Assembly: GCA_021234155.1 (NCBI GenBank)
Contig: JAJEKV010000009.1
Span: 9,430,546 to 9,494,545, forward strand
Length of the DNA: 64,000 bases
Source of the DNA: Isoetes taiwanensis
Lineage: Eukaryota > Streptophyta > Lycopodiopsida > Isoetales > Isoetaceae
Direction of reading: 5' to 3'
Shown: positions 22,601-34,199 of the stretch, piece after piece
Layout: each line of letters begins with the position of its first letter
Position numbering within the stretch: the stretch's first letter is position 1
Notes under the pieces: generated by a model
Databases searched by the model: none
What the model was told of the DNA's origin: nothing
Seen by the model: the letters and a program-made list of their open reading frames with translations, nothing else
Translations under genes and position numbers: made by a program

Positions 22601-23759
22601 CTTGCTTGGAGCTTCATGTTGGAGGTTATATTGCCCGAGAGGCTCTTATGGGTGCAAGAAGATGTCCTTTGCTTTGAGTGATGAGCAGGCCAAAGACTTT
22701 CTTGAACCATTCCTCATGCATGTGCTTGCCAAGTCTCCTAAAGGCCCTTATGGCAACCTGAAATCATCGGCAATCAAAAGTCTCGTGAGACTTGTCCAAT
22801 TCGAAAGTGGGCGTTGCTCCGGAGAGGGAACTAGTAATGCTCGCACTTGATAAGGAAAGCAAGAATGAACAAATAGCTGCTAAACCTGGTTGCTCAAAAT
22901 ACTTGTGATGGCGGCGAACTTAGGGAATATCCTTGCCCACATTGCGGGTGATGCAAGCAACAATAGAGTAGATTCACGGGTTAACAATGAAATAATTGTG
23001 GGGAAACCGAAAATGAAGGCAACGAAGGCGGCTCTAGTGATTCACGAGGTTTGCCAAATCAATAGTAAAATAATGTCGGTTGTGAAGGGCCAAAGGAACT
23101 AATAGAAAATAACAATTCTAACGGTCGGAGGAAGAAGACGAAGATTAAGGGTGGCGGAGGGGAGAATGGCGCCGATGGCAAATAAACCGAAGATGATAGG
23201 TATGGCCTTGCCCGCGAAATAGCGCCCAGCGTGATTTAATTTGTATTACCTTTGAATTAAATCGCATGGCGTGCTTTGATTATTTTTCGTTGTCAAACTA
23301 AATCCGCGAAAGAAGCGATTTGGTTATGACTATTTCAAATCACGCTTGGCTGGCGTTTGTATTGTTTGTGTTATCGATATCTTCTTGTGGGGATACATGT
23401 TTGATGTTTCAGCTTCCATTGCGTTTCTAAGAAGGTTGTGGTGTTCGACCTAAAGCGGAGTCCTTTGCAAGACTTTTCCGAAAAATAAAGTGGCTAGAGA
23501 ACGGTTTCATCCGGATACCGGTAGAATCAAACACCAAGTGGATCTATCCGGCCGCGACTTGAAGGAGATGCTAAAGCGAGGCATTGAGGTTATTTCGAGT
23601 TGGTATTTGGTCATCCATGGAACTAAGGAACATCAAGGATACTTTGAAGGCTTTGGGGAAATGCGTAGAAATTGGTTGACCCTTTGGGAACAGAACAAAT
23701 GTGTGAAGTTCACTAATCCCAAGGATCCAACAGCAAGCCTATCTTCATCAAACACTTGA
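19643..23759 (+). pseudogene. Gene A, downstream exons (copy L, decayed)
   Basis: Plus-strand pieces match the better copy in R. CSSSFAVLKRKKTPTNSGSN is at about 19690. PYDLTLDDEGPILIAT is at about 19790-19836. CFKYGWPTNVAI is at about 20120. HYPLGLKETFAIHVKSLIRS is at about 20400-20462. LELHVGGYIAREALMGARRC is at about 22608-22667. The C-terminal block GEMRRNWLTLWEQNKCVKFT is near 23660, with stop at 23757-23759. An intervening stretch (20870-21130) is non-coding and full of palindromes. Many indels break all frames. See the copy R entry for domain discussion. Confidence 0.6.
20881..21130. repeat. Palindrome-rich intron-like segment of gene A (copy L)
   Basis: Repeats of CAAATCAAACCAATTCACGC type alternate with the 13-bp palindrome. 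Good copies are at 20911-20923 (CACGCCGGGCGTG) and 21076-21088 (CACGCCAGGCGTG); decayed ones lie between. Neighbouring units are in opposite orientation, so the stretch can fold extensively. Copy R has the counterpart at 43870-44100. Confidence 0.75.
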
Positions 23760-24386
23760 GTAACATGATGGGCCGAACTTGGTATCGAGAATAAGGATGA
23801 TATAATCATAGTGGATGATGATGCTCTCAAATGCTTCTACAATCAAACACAGGCCACGAATCCACCATCTTACGATCCAAAAACTTTGGGGATGAGATGA
23901 TTTTTCGGTGAAATTTGTGTCTATTATGCATAATTTGGCTATGGGGATGCCCGGTGGGTGAAGTGTTAGATTCGTACCAGGCTGGATAGAAGCGGTGACA
24001 TGGAACCACACCTTGTTAAATCATTGGAAAAACATGGATTGATCCCTTAATGTTTTATTGGAATATATGATATTTTTGTATGATATTTGTGCCATGTATC
24101 GATAATTTCGAAGTCACGGAATTGCCTCATAAAATAATGCAATTTGTTATTATCAAATCTAATATTATCATCTATTGAGCAAGCAATATTTGTCTCATCT
24201 ATGTTAGCAACTTGCTCTTCATTTTACGCATATTTCAATTCGCATATGAAAAGTCACACGTGAATCGCAACCTTATGTTATTTTTGAAGTCAAAAAAAAA
24301 GATTAAAAAAACAAAAACCCCTAGAAGACAATAGCGGGTTGGCGTGATTTTGGAGTTGACATAATCCCAATTTAATTGGATGATGG
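23760..24386. other. Element G copy L, inner subterminal region
   Basis: Non-coding AT-rich end beyond the gene A stop, leading to the inner terminal repeat at 24358-24386. A palindrome half-site (GGTTGGCGTGATTTT) lies near 24338-24352. Confidence 0.5.
24358..24386 (-). repeat. Element G copy L, inner terminal inverted repeat
   Basis: GACATAATCCCAATTTAATT then GGATGATGG. It is the reverse complement of the end at 12049 with two mismatches, and is identical to the copy R end at 40612 over the repeat. Confidence 0.88.
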
Positions 24387-25262
24387 TTGACATCAAAACC
24401 TCAGGAGTCTGAGAGAAAGTCTGGACGAAGAATTGCTGCACCAACTCAGAAGAGCGGACATGGGCGACTTCATCGTCCAGGAGCATCGACTTCCCACTCC
24501 AAGTAAGGGAAGCCGACACTTACGGGAGAGTCGACCTCAGGCATCAAGCCCTCAGCGACATCGAGGCAGATTATGGAGGCGGACCCGGAAAAATCAACTA
24601 CCAAGCCGGAGGAAGAGTTCCTTGCCCTCTGAGAGCAGATGGGGATCCGTTATGCGACCCTCGAACATCCTAAGCGGCAAGCTCTTCAGCAACACCTCCC
24701 CGGGAGAGAAGAGGCGAATTCGACCTCGGGGAGGGCTTCAACCTTGGTCGAGACTACGGGGAGCTCACCGCGGTGGAGGTTGATGACTTTGCGAGGCGGA
24801 CGTGAGCTGGATATGAGAGTGGCGAGGACCCGTCTGCAAGTGGCGGATCATTGCGTTATTACCTTCCCTGGCGATGGATGGAAGAATAGCGGTAATTCAC
24901 CGCAAATTCACCCCCCGAGGCGAGGAAGGAGTATCGATGCTAATTGCGCTCTCGAGGATTTGGCGGCAGATGCTGATTACCCCTCAACACCGAAAAGTAT
25001 GCCATCACGGTGAAGAGAGCGGTAGCACTCGATGTTTTCGACCGCCATACCTTCAGCGGGGAAGGCGGTGGACGCGGACTTATACCTCCGACCGCAGAGT
25101 CGAAGACTTGGCGAGCTTTGCTGGGGGATCTTCGGTCAGCGTCCTTAGAAACTTGGGTCATTAGGTGGGAGCGGCCCAAGTGAAGAAGTTCCTAGAGGAT
25201 AATCCATCCCTACTGGCGTTATCAAGAATAGTTAGGAATCTTGATACCAGGAGTCCTTTGTA
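24387..25262 (+). pseudogene. R2 leader ORF, 3' part (unknown protein)
   Basis: Coding-like, Arg/Glu-rich sequence directly after element G. Readable pieces are LRESLDEELLHQLRRADMGD near 24400-24460, FDLGEGFNLGRDYGELTAVE near 24720-24780 and YAITVKRAVALDVFDRHTFS near 25000-25060. The last piece runs through a frameshift into NPSLLALSRIVRNLDTRSPL, stop at about 25262. No family recognised. Position and strand suit the continuation of leader ORF 2 (11356), but no shared frame can be proven. Confidence 0.4.
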
Positions 25263-25392
25263 ATAAACATATTATATAATATAAATATAACTTCTTGTGC
25301 ATTTTTAAATATTTTGTTGATATATTTTGTTTTCATAACTATACCAACAACACATATAATGCAAAAGAACAAACAAACTAACCGATACAACC
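25263..25392 (+). other. AT-rich spacer before R2 gag
   Basis: 130 bp, very AT-rich (ATATTATATAATATAAATATAA), between the leader ORF stop and the gag ATG. Nothing else seen. Confidence 0.5.
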
Positions 25393-27144
25393 ATGACCAA
25401 TTGTGTATGCAAGAAAGGGAACAACGAACGGTCGAGCAAAGCGGGGAGGCCGCAAGAGATGAAGAAACTCGACGGGGCAACCACTTCAAAGGAACCTCTT
25501 CGAGGGATATGGCCCCATGACACACGAAGAAGAGTTGTCGCAGATGAATCGAACAGGACTGGACGGATAAAGGCCCTACTAGCAGCCCAAGCATCATCAG
25601 GGCCACAAAACGGCTTCAAAAGTCGGGGAAAGACAAGAGAAGGAGTAAAGAAGGAGGTCCCCTAGCACGAGACCTCGAATCGGGCTCAACTTCCGACTGA
25701 GTCCGAAAAAGAGGTCGAAAGCAAGCCCAGGACCGTAGAGACGGCAGCGAAGGACACTAAGGCCTTAGATTACGTAAAAAGGTGGACTCTTTGGGCAATG
25801 TGTGGAAAGCCCGAACTTGAAAGCGTTCTGGGCGAGAACGGATCCGGCCTAGAGGCGGAGGCATGGTTGGACGAAATGGCGAAATGCACGGCAATGCCTA
25901 TGGTATGAAGGACAAAGACAAAGGCGCGGTGGCGACGTACCAACTTTGAAAGGGCCGCGACGATATGGTGGAAGGGCTATGCCAAAGCCCATGGGTTGAG
26001 CAGGGACGCATGCCGATTTAAGAAGTTCTCAAAAGCTTTAAGAAACACTATGTTCCTGGGGAACACAATTCGGAACATGATGCGGCAGGTTTACAGATTC
26101 TTGAGGGGGTACAAGACGGTGCGTAAGTACCCAAGAGTTCATGAGGCTAAGACAGTATGTGCCTAAACCGGCGAGAAACACGCAGCGTGGAAAGCTACAT
26201 AGAAGGGCTGAGCGAGGAACTCGGGGAAACTTCGTAAGGGCAATAGACCCCAAAAAAAGCGATTTATGGCGGCGGAGTCCAAGGCAATTAGTTTGCAAGG
26301 ATGGGGGGCTTGAGCGATTACCTGAGGCAGCCTCACTATCGGGATAGAGGGAAAGCAACGAGGGGAGCTACGGTCTCCTAGGGCAGCCAGCCCAAGCCGG
26401 CAAAGTCCCCATATAATAGCAACCGGTGGAAACAAAAGAAAGAAAGAAAGGTGTCCTTCAAGGACAAACGGGGAAGGGTCCAACTACTCCAAAGCAAAGA
26501 CGGTCCTTCTTGCGGCGATGCCCAAGGAGAAAAGGCAGGGAATGCATAGAGAAGCGGCTCTGCTTTAGATGTTTCCAGCCGGGCCACCGAGCAATGAATC
26601 GCCCATTTGTTATGAGCTCGGCCTTAGCAGAAGTTGGGCGGATGGGACACTCCATCGACGAGGGGCGGCGAGGAGGCACGCTGATTACATTGGGGGTGAG
26701 TGCCACATCTTCACGCTATAGATCTGAGCAGTGTAGAGACCCGGTATAAGGTAATCACCCACGGTAGGGAAGGCAAAGGCCAAGTCCTTCATAGTCTTGA
26801 TAGACTCGAAGTAGCCATAACCCAGATCCCCGAGGATGGTTGAAATGTTGAAATTGAAAACCCTAAAGTCCAAACCAAGGCCCGTAGTCTTGGCAAGCGG
26901 GCGATAAGACATCTGTGAGGGAAGAGAATCAACTTCGACATTGACTTGCCGGGAATTAATATCCAGATGGGGGCAGAAGTAATGGGCATTGGCAAATACG
27001 ACCTGATTGTCGGAATGGAGTACCTCGGACCAGCCGGGGCCATCATTGATTGTGGAAAGCGGAAGGTGACCTTCCCAACACCCGACGGCAAGGCCATTGA
27101 GATCACAGGTAAAGAAGTTACCCCCATCATGCAATGTATGCCCG
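25393..27144 (+). pseudogene. R2 gag and protease
   Basis: ATG at 25393 starts a basic N-terminal segment (MTNCVCKKGNNERSSKAGRP). Frameshifted capsid-like Gag follows ([16 protein letters not shown]-like near 25970) and a zinc knuckle at about 26565-26605, where the final Cys reads as Arg ([14 protein letters not shown]). The retropepsin region ends in the well-kept block [20 protein letters not shown] (about 26987-27046), then TPIMQCM. Compared with R1, the protease active-site DSG is damaged near 26800. Coding stops at the TTAA-element insertion at 27145. Confidence 0.8.
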
Positions 27145-27148
27145 TTAA

Positions 27149-27200
27149 CACTAGAGTGGTCCCGGGGACCATTCCTGGTCCATGGACCAGAATTGGTCCA
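27149..27200 (+). repeat. TTAA element: 5' terminus with GGACCA palindromes
   Basis: After CACTAGAGTGGTC come GGGGACCATTCCTGGTCC and TGGACCAGAATTGGTCCA, nested GGACC/GGTCC palindromes. The other end (29780-29816) has TGGACCATTTCTGGTCCA. Similar words recur inside, near 28388, 28733, 29051 and 29404. Confidence 0.75.
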
Positions 27201-29816
27201 GTTGACCCACTGCCACTTAAACCAATATATCTGAGAATAGAAGTTTCAATTTCGCGATATAGCGCCACCACATCAATCTTTACTTGATTCTTAATGATCT
27301 TCGAGAATTTCAAGGTCAATGAACTCACCTATATGATGTAGTGATTGTTCAAATATTAGAGAATTTGACAGTTTCTGCAACAGTCCAGAACTGCATTCTT
27401 GGGTTTTCCTAGCATAAACAGGCCTAAACCTTGCTAAAATTGGAAGTATTTGTCTATTTATGATAGAACACATTGATTTGTATGTTTTCAGCTTTGGTTG
27501 CTATCATCTAACGTCCGTGGAAGCCGGCAAACCCTATTTTGTTCAAAAATGCTGCATGCGGTTTAGGAATTATTTCTCTCTTATTATTACAAGTTTTGGG
27601 TTAATTCTTGTGGCCATGGATTCTTAACTATATGAAGTACAATCTTATGTTTTTTTGGAGTGTTCATAAGTTATATCAGCTTCAAAATCTAATAGAGAAT
27701 TTCCTATACAGAATTTAGGACAAAATTATATGTTAAAATGCTCCAAAATCACCACCTGTAAGTATCATGAGGGTAATGAATGATGCATTCTTCTTATATT
27801 TACATAGAAAATTACTCTATCAACTTGCATATAGTGTAATTAGGGTTTAACCATGCAATTAACTAGATTTAAAGATGGTGTAGAACCATAGGACTAACAC
27901 ATTAGAGGTTAAAAATTTGAGTTAATTCTAAAATTATAGGCTGAAAACTCATCATTTACTAGCTAATGATGTTTATTGATGAATGAAAGTGAAGATCGTG
28001 AAGTTTAAGTATAAGAATAAAAAATTAAACCATATGACCTTTGATGCGTCTTTCTCAGTTTTGTAGAGAACACACTATATTTCTCCAAATAAGCCTTTCA
28101 AATAGTTCAAAATATGACAAGGGACATATATATAGGTCCCCTATGTAGGTTGTGTGGCTTTCTTGCAAAAAAATACGGAGAAGCATGGTTATTTTTTACT
28201 AGTATAAAACTGGTATATCCATTGCTGCTACAAAGCATTAGAGTTTTAGTAGGATAATGTTACAAGTAGGTCATCTTTTATGTACACTATATTTTTCATG
28301 AATGCGGACCTTCCTTTGCAATATAACTCTCTATTTTCATATTGAAATAACATACCATTTGAAAGATACGAATATAAATAAGCATGAACCATTTATGGTC
28401 CATAACTAGACCAATTGTATAGAGCATATATCTCTCACTAGCCCTATCCATTTTGTCCCCATAATGATACCATGGTTTCTTACCTTTAATAATATAATTT
28501 TTGAAAAGTGTAAGTGGAAGTCCATGTAGATTTAATTGGCGAATAAATACCCCATAAATTCACAGTTGTTTGTGCTTAAACATTGCTCTCTAATTATGCA
28601 AGCTCGTCTAACCAATTAATTTTACCTCATAGACAACTGTAGGCATAAACTAGATTCTAAAGTTGAGATCAAAACTGATCAAGATGTTGCCTCTATTAAT
28701 TTTTAAACTTGCAGTCCTGTGGACCAATAATGGTCTGCAAGTGGAGCTGCACATAGCAGTCTAACTTGACTTTTTATAGTCATAAACTCCCATTTTTTTC
28801 TTTGAATTTTTTTGCATTGTTTTCATGACATGGAACATTTTGAGAATGTGTTTTTTCAAAGTCACATCTCGAGGCATAAATCTAGATAAACATAGAAGAC
28901 ATATTTGAATTTGATGCTATAAAGTTTAGTCCAAATCTCAAGGTTACGATCAACAAATACTTTCATTACCAAAGTAAATCAGAAGTTATGCATATCCCAA
29001 AATTCAACTTCAGATCAATTAACATAAGGAAGTTATTGATTTTAAATGGACCTATGGACCAATAATGGGCTCAGGTACAGAAACCTTTCTTGATTTCTTG
29101 TGACCATGTCACTTGCTTTTTTAAGAGCTTGTTTTTGTATTGGTTTCGTATCATTTTGAATTTTCATATTATGATTTTTTGGAGGACATTATAGAGTAAG
29201 TTTTGCTCTATATGGGGAAATATTAATCATTGTTACAAGTTACCTAAAATTGAGATCAAAAGTGAAAGTCCAAACGTCAAATTCAAGGCCAGCCAATATT
29301 TTTATGGGATGAAGAAACTTGTCAATTGCTTATATGTCAAATATTAGCTCAAAATGCATTTCCTTGTAAAAGTTGTTGTATTTCAACTACAACTGCCTTC
29401 TGGGAACCATAATTGGTTCTGGGGAGGCAGAAAGCAGTTTTGACCCTGTCATGTTTGAATGGCCCTATCTTTCTTTACAAACTTCGGATTGACATGTGGT
29501 TTTTTGTGTCGTTTTCCTTATCTCATGTAGAAAAATGTCGTGGTAATCAAAAAATTTGAAAAAATCGTTTTGTCGAGACAGTTTTACTTTATGTAAACAT
29601 GAAGCTTTTGGTACTTGACCCCCCTGAGTTTGCTAGAGCATAACTTACAAGAATGGAGGTGTATATATTTTTAGGTATTTTTCTCGTGGACCATGACTGC
29701 CATATTTGAACTCCTAGGAAGGGTTCGAATAGATTTTGTACCATTGATTTTACATGAATTTTAAAGTGAACACTGCAAATGGACCATTTCTGGTCCATTA
29801 CCTGACCACTCTAGTG
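27149..29816. mobile_element. 2.67 kb non-coding TIR element at TTAA
   Basis: Both ends carry the 13-bp inverted repeat CACTAGAGTGGTC. The target TTAA is present on both sides (27145-27148 and 29817-29820). Without the element, protease coding runs straight into the next codons of pol, as in R1. The interior is AT-rich with no supported gene. It is a non-autonomous element. The CACTA start recalls En/Spm elements, which usually duplicate 3 bp. TTAA duplication is typical of piggyBac and some other superfamilies. Superfamily unresolved. Confidence 0.85.
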
Positions 29817-29820
29817 TTAA

Positions 29821-31743
29821 GAAGCTGCTCAAATCTATAAAGAGCGAGAAGGTAGCATACATCTTCAAACTCGAGATTGAGGAACCCGAGTCGGAAGAAA
29901 GCAAGGAAGACAAGGGGCTCAGCAAATTACCCAAGCCAATCGCCAACTTGATTAAGGAGTTCCACGACTCTTTCCAGATGAGATCGAGAAGCTTCCTCCT
30001 TACAGGGGAGTAGAGTGTGAGATAACACTCGAACCAGGGACCAAGCCGACAAGCAAGACCCCATATAGAATGACCACACATGAACTTACTGAACTAAAGA
30101 AGCAGCTACAAGAATTGCTCGATCTAGGGTTTATCAGGCCCAGTGTCTCACCATTTGGGGCACCCATCCTCTTTGTCAAGAAGAAGGATGGAAGCTTGAG
30201 GATGTGCATAGACTACAGACAATTGAACAAGCACACCATCAAGAACAAGTACGCACTCCCCAGGTCAGACGACTTGATGGACCAACTCCAAGGGGCAAAG
30301 GTCTTCTCCAAGATCGACCTAAGATCAGGGTACCACCAAATCAGAATAAAGGAAGAGGACATCCACAAAACGGCTTTCAGAACCAGATACGGGCATTACG
30401 AGTTCACTGTAATGCCATTTGGGCTATCCAACCCCCAGCTACGTTCATGAGACTCATGAACGACATCTTCAGAGAATACTTGGACACCTTTGTGATAGTA
30501 TTCTTCGACGACATTCTGGTGTACAGTAAATCCATTGAAGAGCATACTCAGCACGTCAGAAAGGTGCTCGAGAAATTAAGGAGACATCAGTTGTATGCCA
30601 AGTTGTCGAAGTGTCACTTCGCAACAGAGAAGGTGGAATACCTCGGTCATGTGATTTCAGCAGAAGGAATCTCGACAGACCCCGCCAAGATTGAAGCAGT
30701 AATCCAACGACCAGCACCAAAGAACGTCCACGAGGTCAGAAGTTTCCTTGGCCTAGCAGGGTATTACAGGAAGTTCGTGAAGAACTTCGCAAAGATAGCA
30801 GCCCCACTGACGGACTTGACAAAAACGGAGAAAGTCAAAAATTGGGCCGACCATTGGCTCAAGAAAGCCCAAGCAGGATTTGAGTTGTTGAAGGAAGCCT
30901 TGACAACCGCTCCCGTCTTGACCCTGCCGGACCCGGAAAAGGACAAGTTGGTGGCAACGAACGCAAACAAGATAGCCACAGGTGCAGTGCTAATGCAAGA
31001 GGAGCGGGTAATAGCATACGACTCAAGGAAAATGAACGACGCCGAAACGCGTTACCCGACATATGACCAGGAACTGCTAGCAGTTGTCAGGGCATTGAGA
31101 ATCTGGAGGCATTACCTCTTAGGGAGGAAGTTCCAGTTGGACACTGATCACCAGAGCCTCCAGTACGTATTCACACAACCACATCTCAATCTAAGACAGA
31201 GAAGGTGGATGGAATTTCTCGAGGAGTACGACTTTGAGATAGTCTACAAACCCGGGAAGCTTAACGTGGTAGCAGATGCGCTTTCAAGACATCCACTGAC
31301 AACCAGGGTACACTGCAATGCAATCTCGACGCTCTTCAGCGATTTCGGGAAAAAGATAGAAGAAACATTGCCAACAGATGTCGACTTCAAGGAAGTATGG
31401 GCAAGCCTGTGCAAGGAAGCGAGAACGGATAAGGAGAGGGAAGCCTTCAAAAACTTTAGGAAGGAAGGTAACCTCCTATACCATAAGAACAAGTTGTGCG
31501 TGCCGGAATCATCTGGAGTAAGAAAATTGATCCTCCACGACACCCACAACAGCCCAATAGCTGGCCACGCAGGATTTATGAAGACATATTTTAAAGTGCG
31601 AGCGCCTACTATTGGTAGGGAATGAAGAAGCGGAGATAGCTTCGCTACATCAAGGAGTGTCGGCTATGCCCGAGCAAACAAAGGCGAGAACAACTCAGAA
31701 TACCGGGGGCACCTTTGGAACCATTAGCAGTCCCAAACGCTAA
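29821..31743 (+). pseudogene. R2 reverse transcriptase - RNase H - integrase zinc domain
   Basis: Coding resumes after the TTAA element. RT begins with VAYIFKLEIEEPE-like linker sequence. Then come [11 protein letters not shown] (near 30210), [19 protein letters not shown] (near 30305-30361, first catalytic Asp) and, after a one-base frameshift near 30430, the catalytic box [18 protein letters not shown] (near 30493-30546). RNase H follows ([10 protein letters not shown] near 31145; VADALSR near 31271), then integrase zinc-module sequence ([16 protein letters not shown] near 31550). Frameshifts occur near 31600-31700. It is better preserved than R1 in RT and close to it in sequence. Confidence 0.92.
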
Positions 31744-32847
31744 GTGGGAGGTAGTCAAGATGGACTTTATAACAGATCGCCAAGGGCGGTAAGAGGCAAG
31801 GATGCCTTGATGGTCGTGGTTGACAAGTTATCGAAAATGGCCCATTTTGTGCCATGTAGGACCACGGACACAGCTATGGATACGGCAAAGCTCTTCACCA
31901 AAGAGATCTTCAGACTCCATGGCATGCCAAGGGAAATCATCTCCGACCGAGATCCAAAGTTCATTAGTACCTTCTGGCAGGATCTCTTCACAACGATTGG
32001 AACAAAGCTATCCATGAGCACGGCCTATCATCCTCAGACGGATGGGCAAACAGAGCGTGTCAACAGAATATTGGAAGACATGCTCCGAAACTATGTCTGG
32101 AACAAACAAGGTATGTGGGAGGAATTTATTCACTTGGTGGAATTTGCATACAATAGCACCAAGCAGGAATCATCCCAAATGTCGCCGTTCATGATCAACT
32201 ACGGCTACCAATGCCTAACTCCAGACACTTGGCACAATCCCGTGTCAAAAGTGGAAGTCTCGCAACAAATGTTGGGCGACATGCAACAGCTCGTGGAAGA
32301 AGTCCGAGGATATCTCCTAGCAGCAAGGAGTCGTCAGAAGAGCATCGCCGACAAGCATCGAACAGTCAGAGAGTTCGAAGTTGGAGACAATGTGTGGCTC
32401 AAGATCAAGGTGAAGCAGGCGAAGCTCCGCATCGGGAATTGCAAGAAGCTTGCTCCAAGGTGGGCTGGACCCTTTAAAATAGTCAAAAGAGTGGGTAACC
32501 AATCCTACAAGTTAGACTTGCCAGCACACTTAAAGATCCACAAAGTCTTCCACGTGAGTTTGCTGAAGAAGCATACTCCCAATCCAAAAGAAATTTTGGA
32601 TACTCCAACGATGTTGGAGATGACAGAAGAGCAATTGGAAATAGTTCCAGAGCTAATCCTTGATAAAGCATTCAAGAAAACAAGGAGATCCGAGTTCCTC
32701 CAGTACTTGGTCAAGTGGAAACACTTACCGGTGGAAGACGCAACATGGGTACTTAAAAGAGATCTGGAAAAACAGTACCCACAGTTTATGGAGCAATGGG
32801 ACGGCAGGGTCATCTCCGAAGAAATCGGCTCAGGCATGTCGATTTGA
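31744..32847 (+). CDS. R2 integrase core and chromodomain
   Basis: An intact run of 367 codons; the frame is joined to upstream pol only through frameshifts. DDE core residues visible are Asp68 (ISDRDPKF) and Glu104 (QTERVN); the first Asp (KMDF) lies just upstream in another frame near 31760. The GPF/Y-like block RWAGPFKIVKRVGNQSYKLD is at about 239-258. The chromodomain spans about 306-352 (SEFLQYLVKWKHLPVEDATW), with the aromatic residues expected for histone-tail binding. It ends IGSGMSI. The chromodomain identifies R2 as a chromovirus. Confidence 0.93.
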   Translation: MGGSQDGLYNRSPRAVRGKDALMVVVDKLSKMAHFVPCRTTDTAMDTAKLFTKEIFRLHGMPREIISDRDPKFISTFWQDLFTTIGTKLSMSTAYHPQTDGQTERVNRILEDMLRNYVWNKQGMWEEFIHLVEFAYNSTKQESSQMSPFMINYGYQCLTPDTWHNPVSKVEVSQQMLGDMQQLVEEVRGYLLAARSRQKSIADKHRTVREFEVGDNVWLKIKVKQAKLRIGNCKKLAPRWAGPFKIVKRVGNQSYKLDLPAHLKIHKVFHVSLLKKHTPNPKEILDTPTMLEMTEEQLEIVPELILDKAFKKTRRSEFLQYLVKWKHLPVEDATWVLKRDLEKQYPQFMEQWDGRVISEEIGSGMSI

Positions 32848-32937
32848 GTAGATTAATAGCATATCTAGTTAAGTATAATCTACGCATGCAACCTATGAGG
32901 TAAGGATTGCATGCGTTGTTACCGATGATGAGATCAC
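32848..32937 (+). other. R2 3' non-coding region, left part
   Basis: 90 bp after the pol stop, aligned with R1 4561-4650. It is interrupted at CACTACG by the TACG element and resumes at 40377. Confidence 0.75.
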
Positions 32938-33000
32938 TACGGGGTATAAAATCACTCGTGGGGTTGAAAAAGTAGTGTCCGGACGTCTGCTTGCTTTGCT

Positions 33001-33470
33001 TTGCTTTTGCTTTATCGAATTGCTTTGCTCGTTCTTCTCAGCACACAGCGAACTGTGAATTCCCCCCAAACTCGATCACTCCTACGGATCGATGACATGG
33101 CTGTCCGATTATTGGGGAATCAGTTACGGTTGGCTTTGGCGGGAGGAATGATGGAGTGTAATTGCGAAATTGAAGGAGGCAGGTTGGCGGGAACTGTCCT
33201 CTCTTGCCATTCTCAGAATTTGGTTACGGTGGAGAATCAGCGGATTGGAGTTTCTCATATTCATAATTTGAATGGATGAAGATGAGAAGAGGCCCGATTT
33301 TTCGTGAAATTGATCTTTTGCCGAAAAGAGGGAATCAAGGAAGCGCAAAGGGAATTGATGGAAGCGCTGCTAATTCAAAAGAATTAAGCCTCGGTGTGAG
33401 AAGAATTGAGGAGATTTCAAAGGATATGCATGATTATTTTGAGGATCGACAAAACATGCCAATGCTTTAG
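33001..33470 (+). pseudogene. TACG element: unknown 5' ORF
   Basis: Plus-strand coding-like stretch near the left end. Pieces are DDMAVRLLGNQLRLALAGGM, a Cys-containing segment CNCEIEGGRLAGTVLSC, VTVENQRIGVSHIHNLNG and, in a shifted frame, LGVRRIEEISKDMHDYFED. It may be the N-terminal exon of the transposase-like gene or a small separate gene. No family recognised. Confidence 0.3.
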
Positions 33471-34199
33471 ATAAAGGCTGCTATTGTGGACAGATTTGTA
33501 AGAAAGATAGAACCAAATGTACCTTTACAAGTAAGCGTTGCTTGAGACAAAAAGAGACAAAGGTTATGCAAAAAGTGATTGCTAATGTGAAGGAAACTAT
33601 GCGGTGCACAAGCGAACGAGAAAGATTGACATTACGGCGGCAAAAGGTCAACTTTACAAATGGTTACATCCACGAGAGAATAAACTTAATCATTCTGCGT
33701 AGCTTGGGCTGCTTGAAGTGCCTAGAAAATCTATTTGTGCAGCCTATAGAAGAAGAGTAATGGCGAGAAAGGGAATCAGGTCCACGGTCTATGTTTTGAG
33801 GAAGAAAAGGTCGATTAAATGGGTGATGAAGTGAAAAAGGTTGTCTGCGGTTTACGGACTGAAAACACAAGAGTTTCTCCATACAAAAACATGTGAGGAA
33901 GTTTAAGGCAGAAAATGGCAATAAAGTTGACCATCCAATCCATTTGCTTGAGGTCTCCCGGTATTTATATCCGGAATGTTTACAGTCATTTGTTAATTTG
34001 TAGTGTTTGATAAAACTTTTCATGTTGAAGTTGAACAATTTATGCTTCACATGTTTTATGTATGAATTTGCTATCTGCATTGTTTGATCCCTATTGCTTT
34101 ATAAATTTGCATTACGCAATGTCTCGATTATCTTTGATTAATTACTTATTATGATTGATTTGCTTCATTGTTTGATTACTTTCATGATTTTGCTTTATG
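33471..34199. other. TACG element: spacer before the transposase-like gene
   Basis: AT-rich, mostly non-coding. Short basic frames near 33540-33760 have no clear identity and may be remnants. Confidence 0.4.

Larger units (their letters stand above)
12049..24386. mobile_element. Element G, copy L: 12.34 kb TIR transposon
   Basis: Bounded by 29-bp inverted repeats starting CCATCATYCAATTAAATTGG with two mismatches. The whole length is mirrored by copy R (40612 to beyond 64000) once R3 is removed from R. Genes in copy L: E (minus), D (plus), B (plus), C (minus) and A (plus). The interior carries many CACGCNNGGCGTG palindromes. The outer flank (ACAAG) and inner flank (TTGAC) show no clear target duplication. 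Size and gene content do not match any plant DNA transposon I can name with confidence. Confidence 0.8.

Noticed and set aside
12049-24386. Calling element G a CACTA/En-Spm element because of the DUF8039-like gene
   Set aside because: Its ends start CCATCAT, no TNPD-like transposase is visible, and no 3-bp duplication is found.
27149-29816. Assigning the TTAA element to the CACTA (En/Spm) superfamily
   Set aside because: Only the first five bases fit. The TTAA duplication and lack of any transposase leave the superfamily open.
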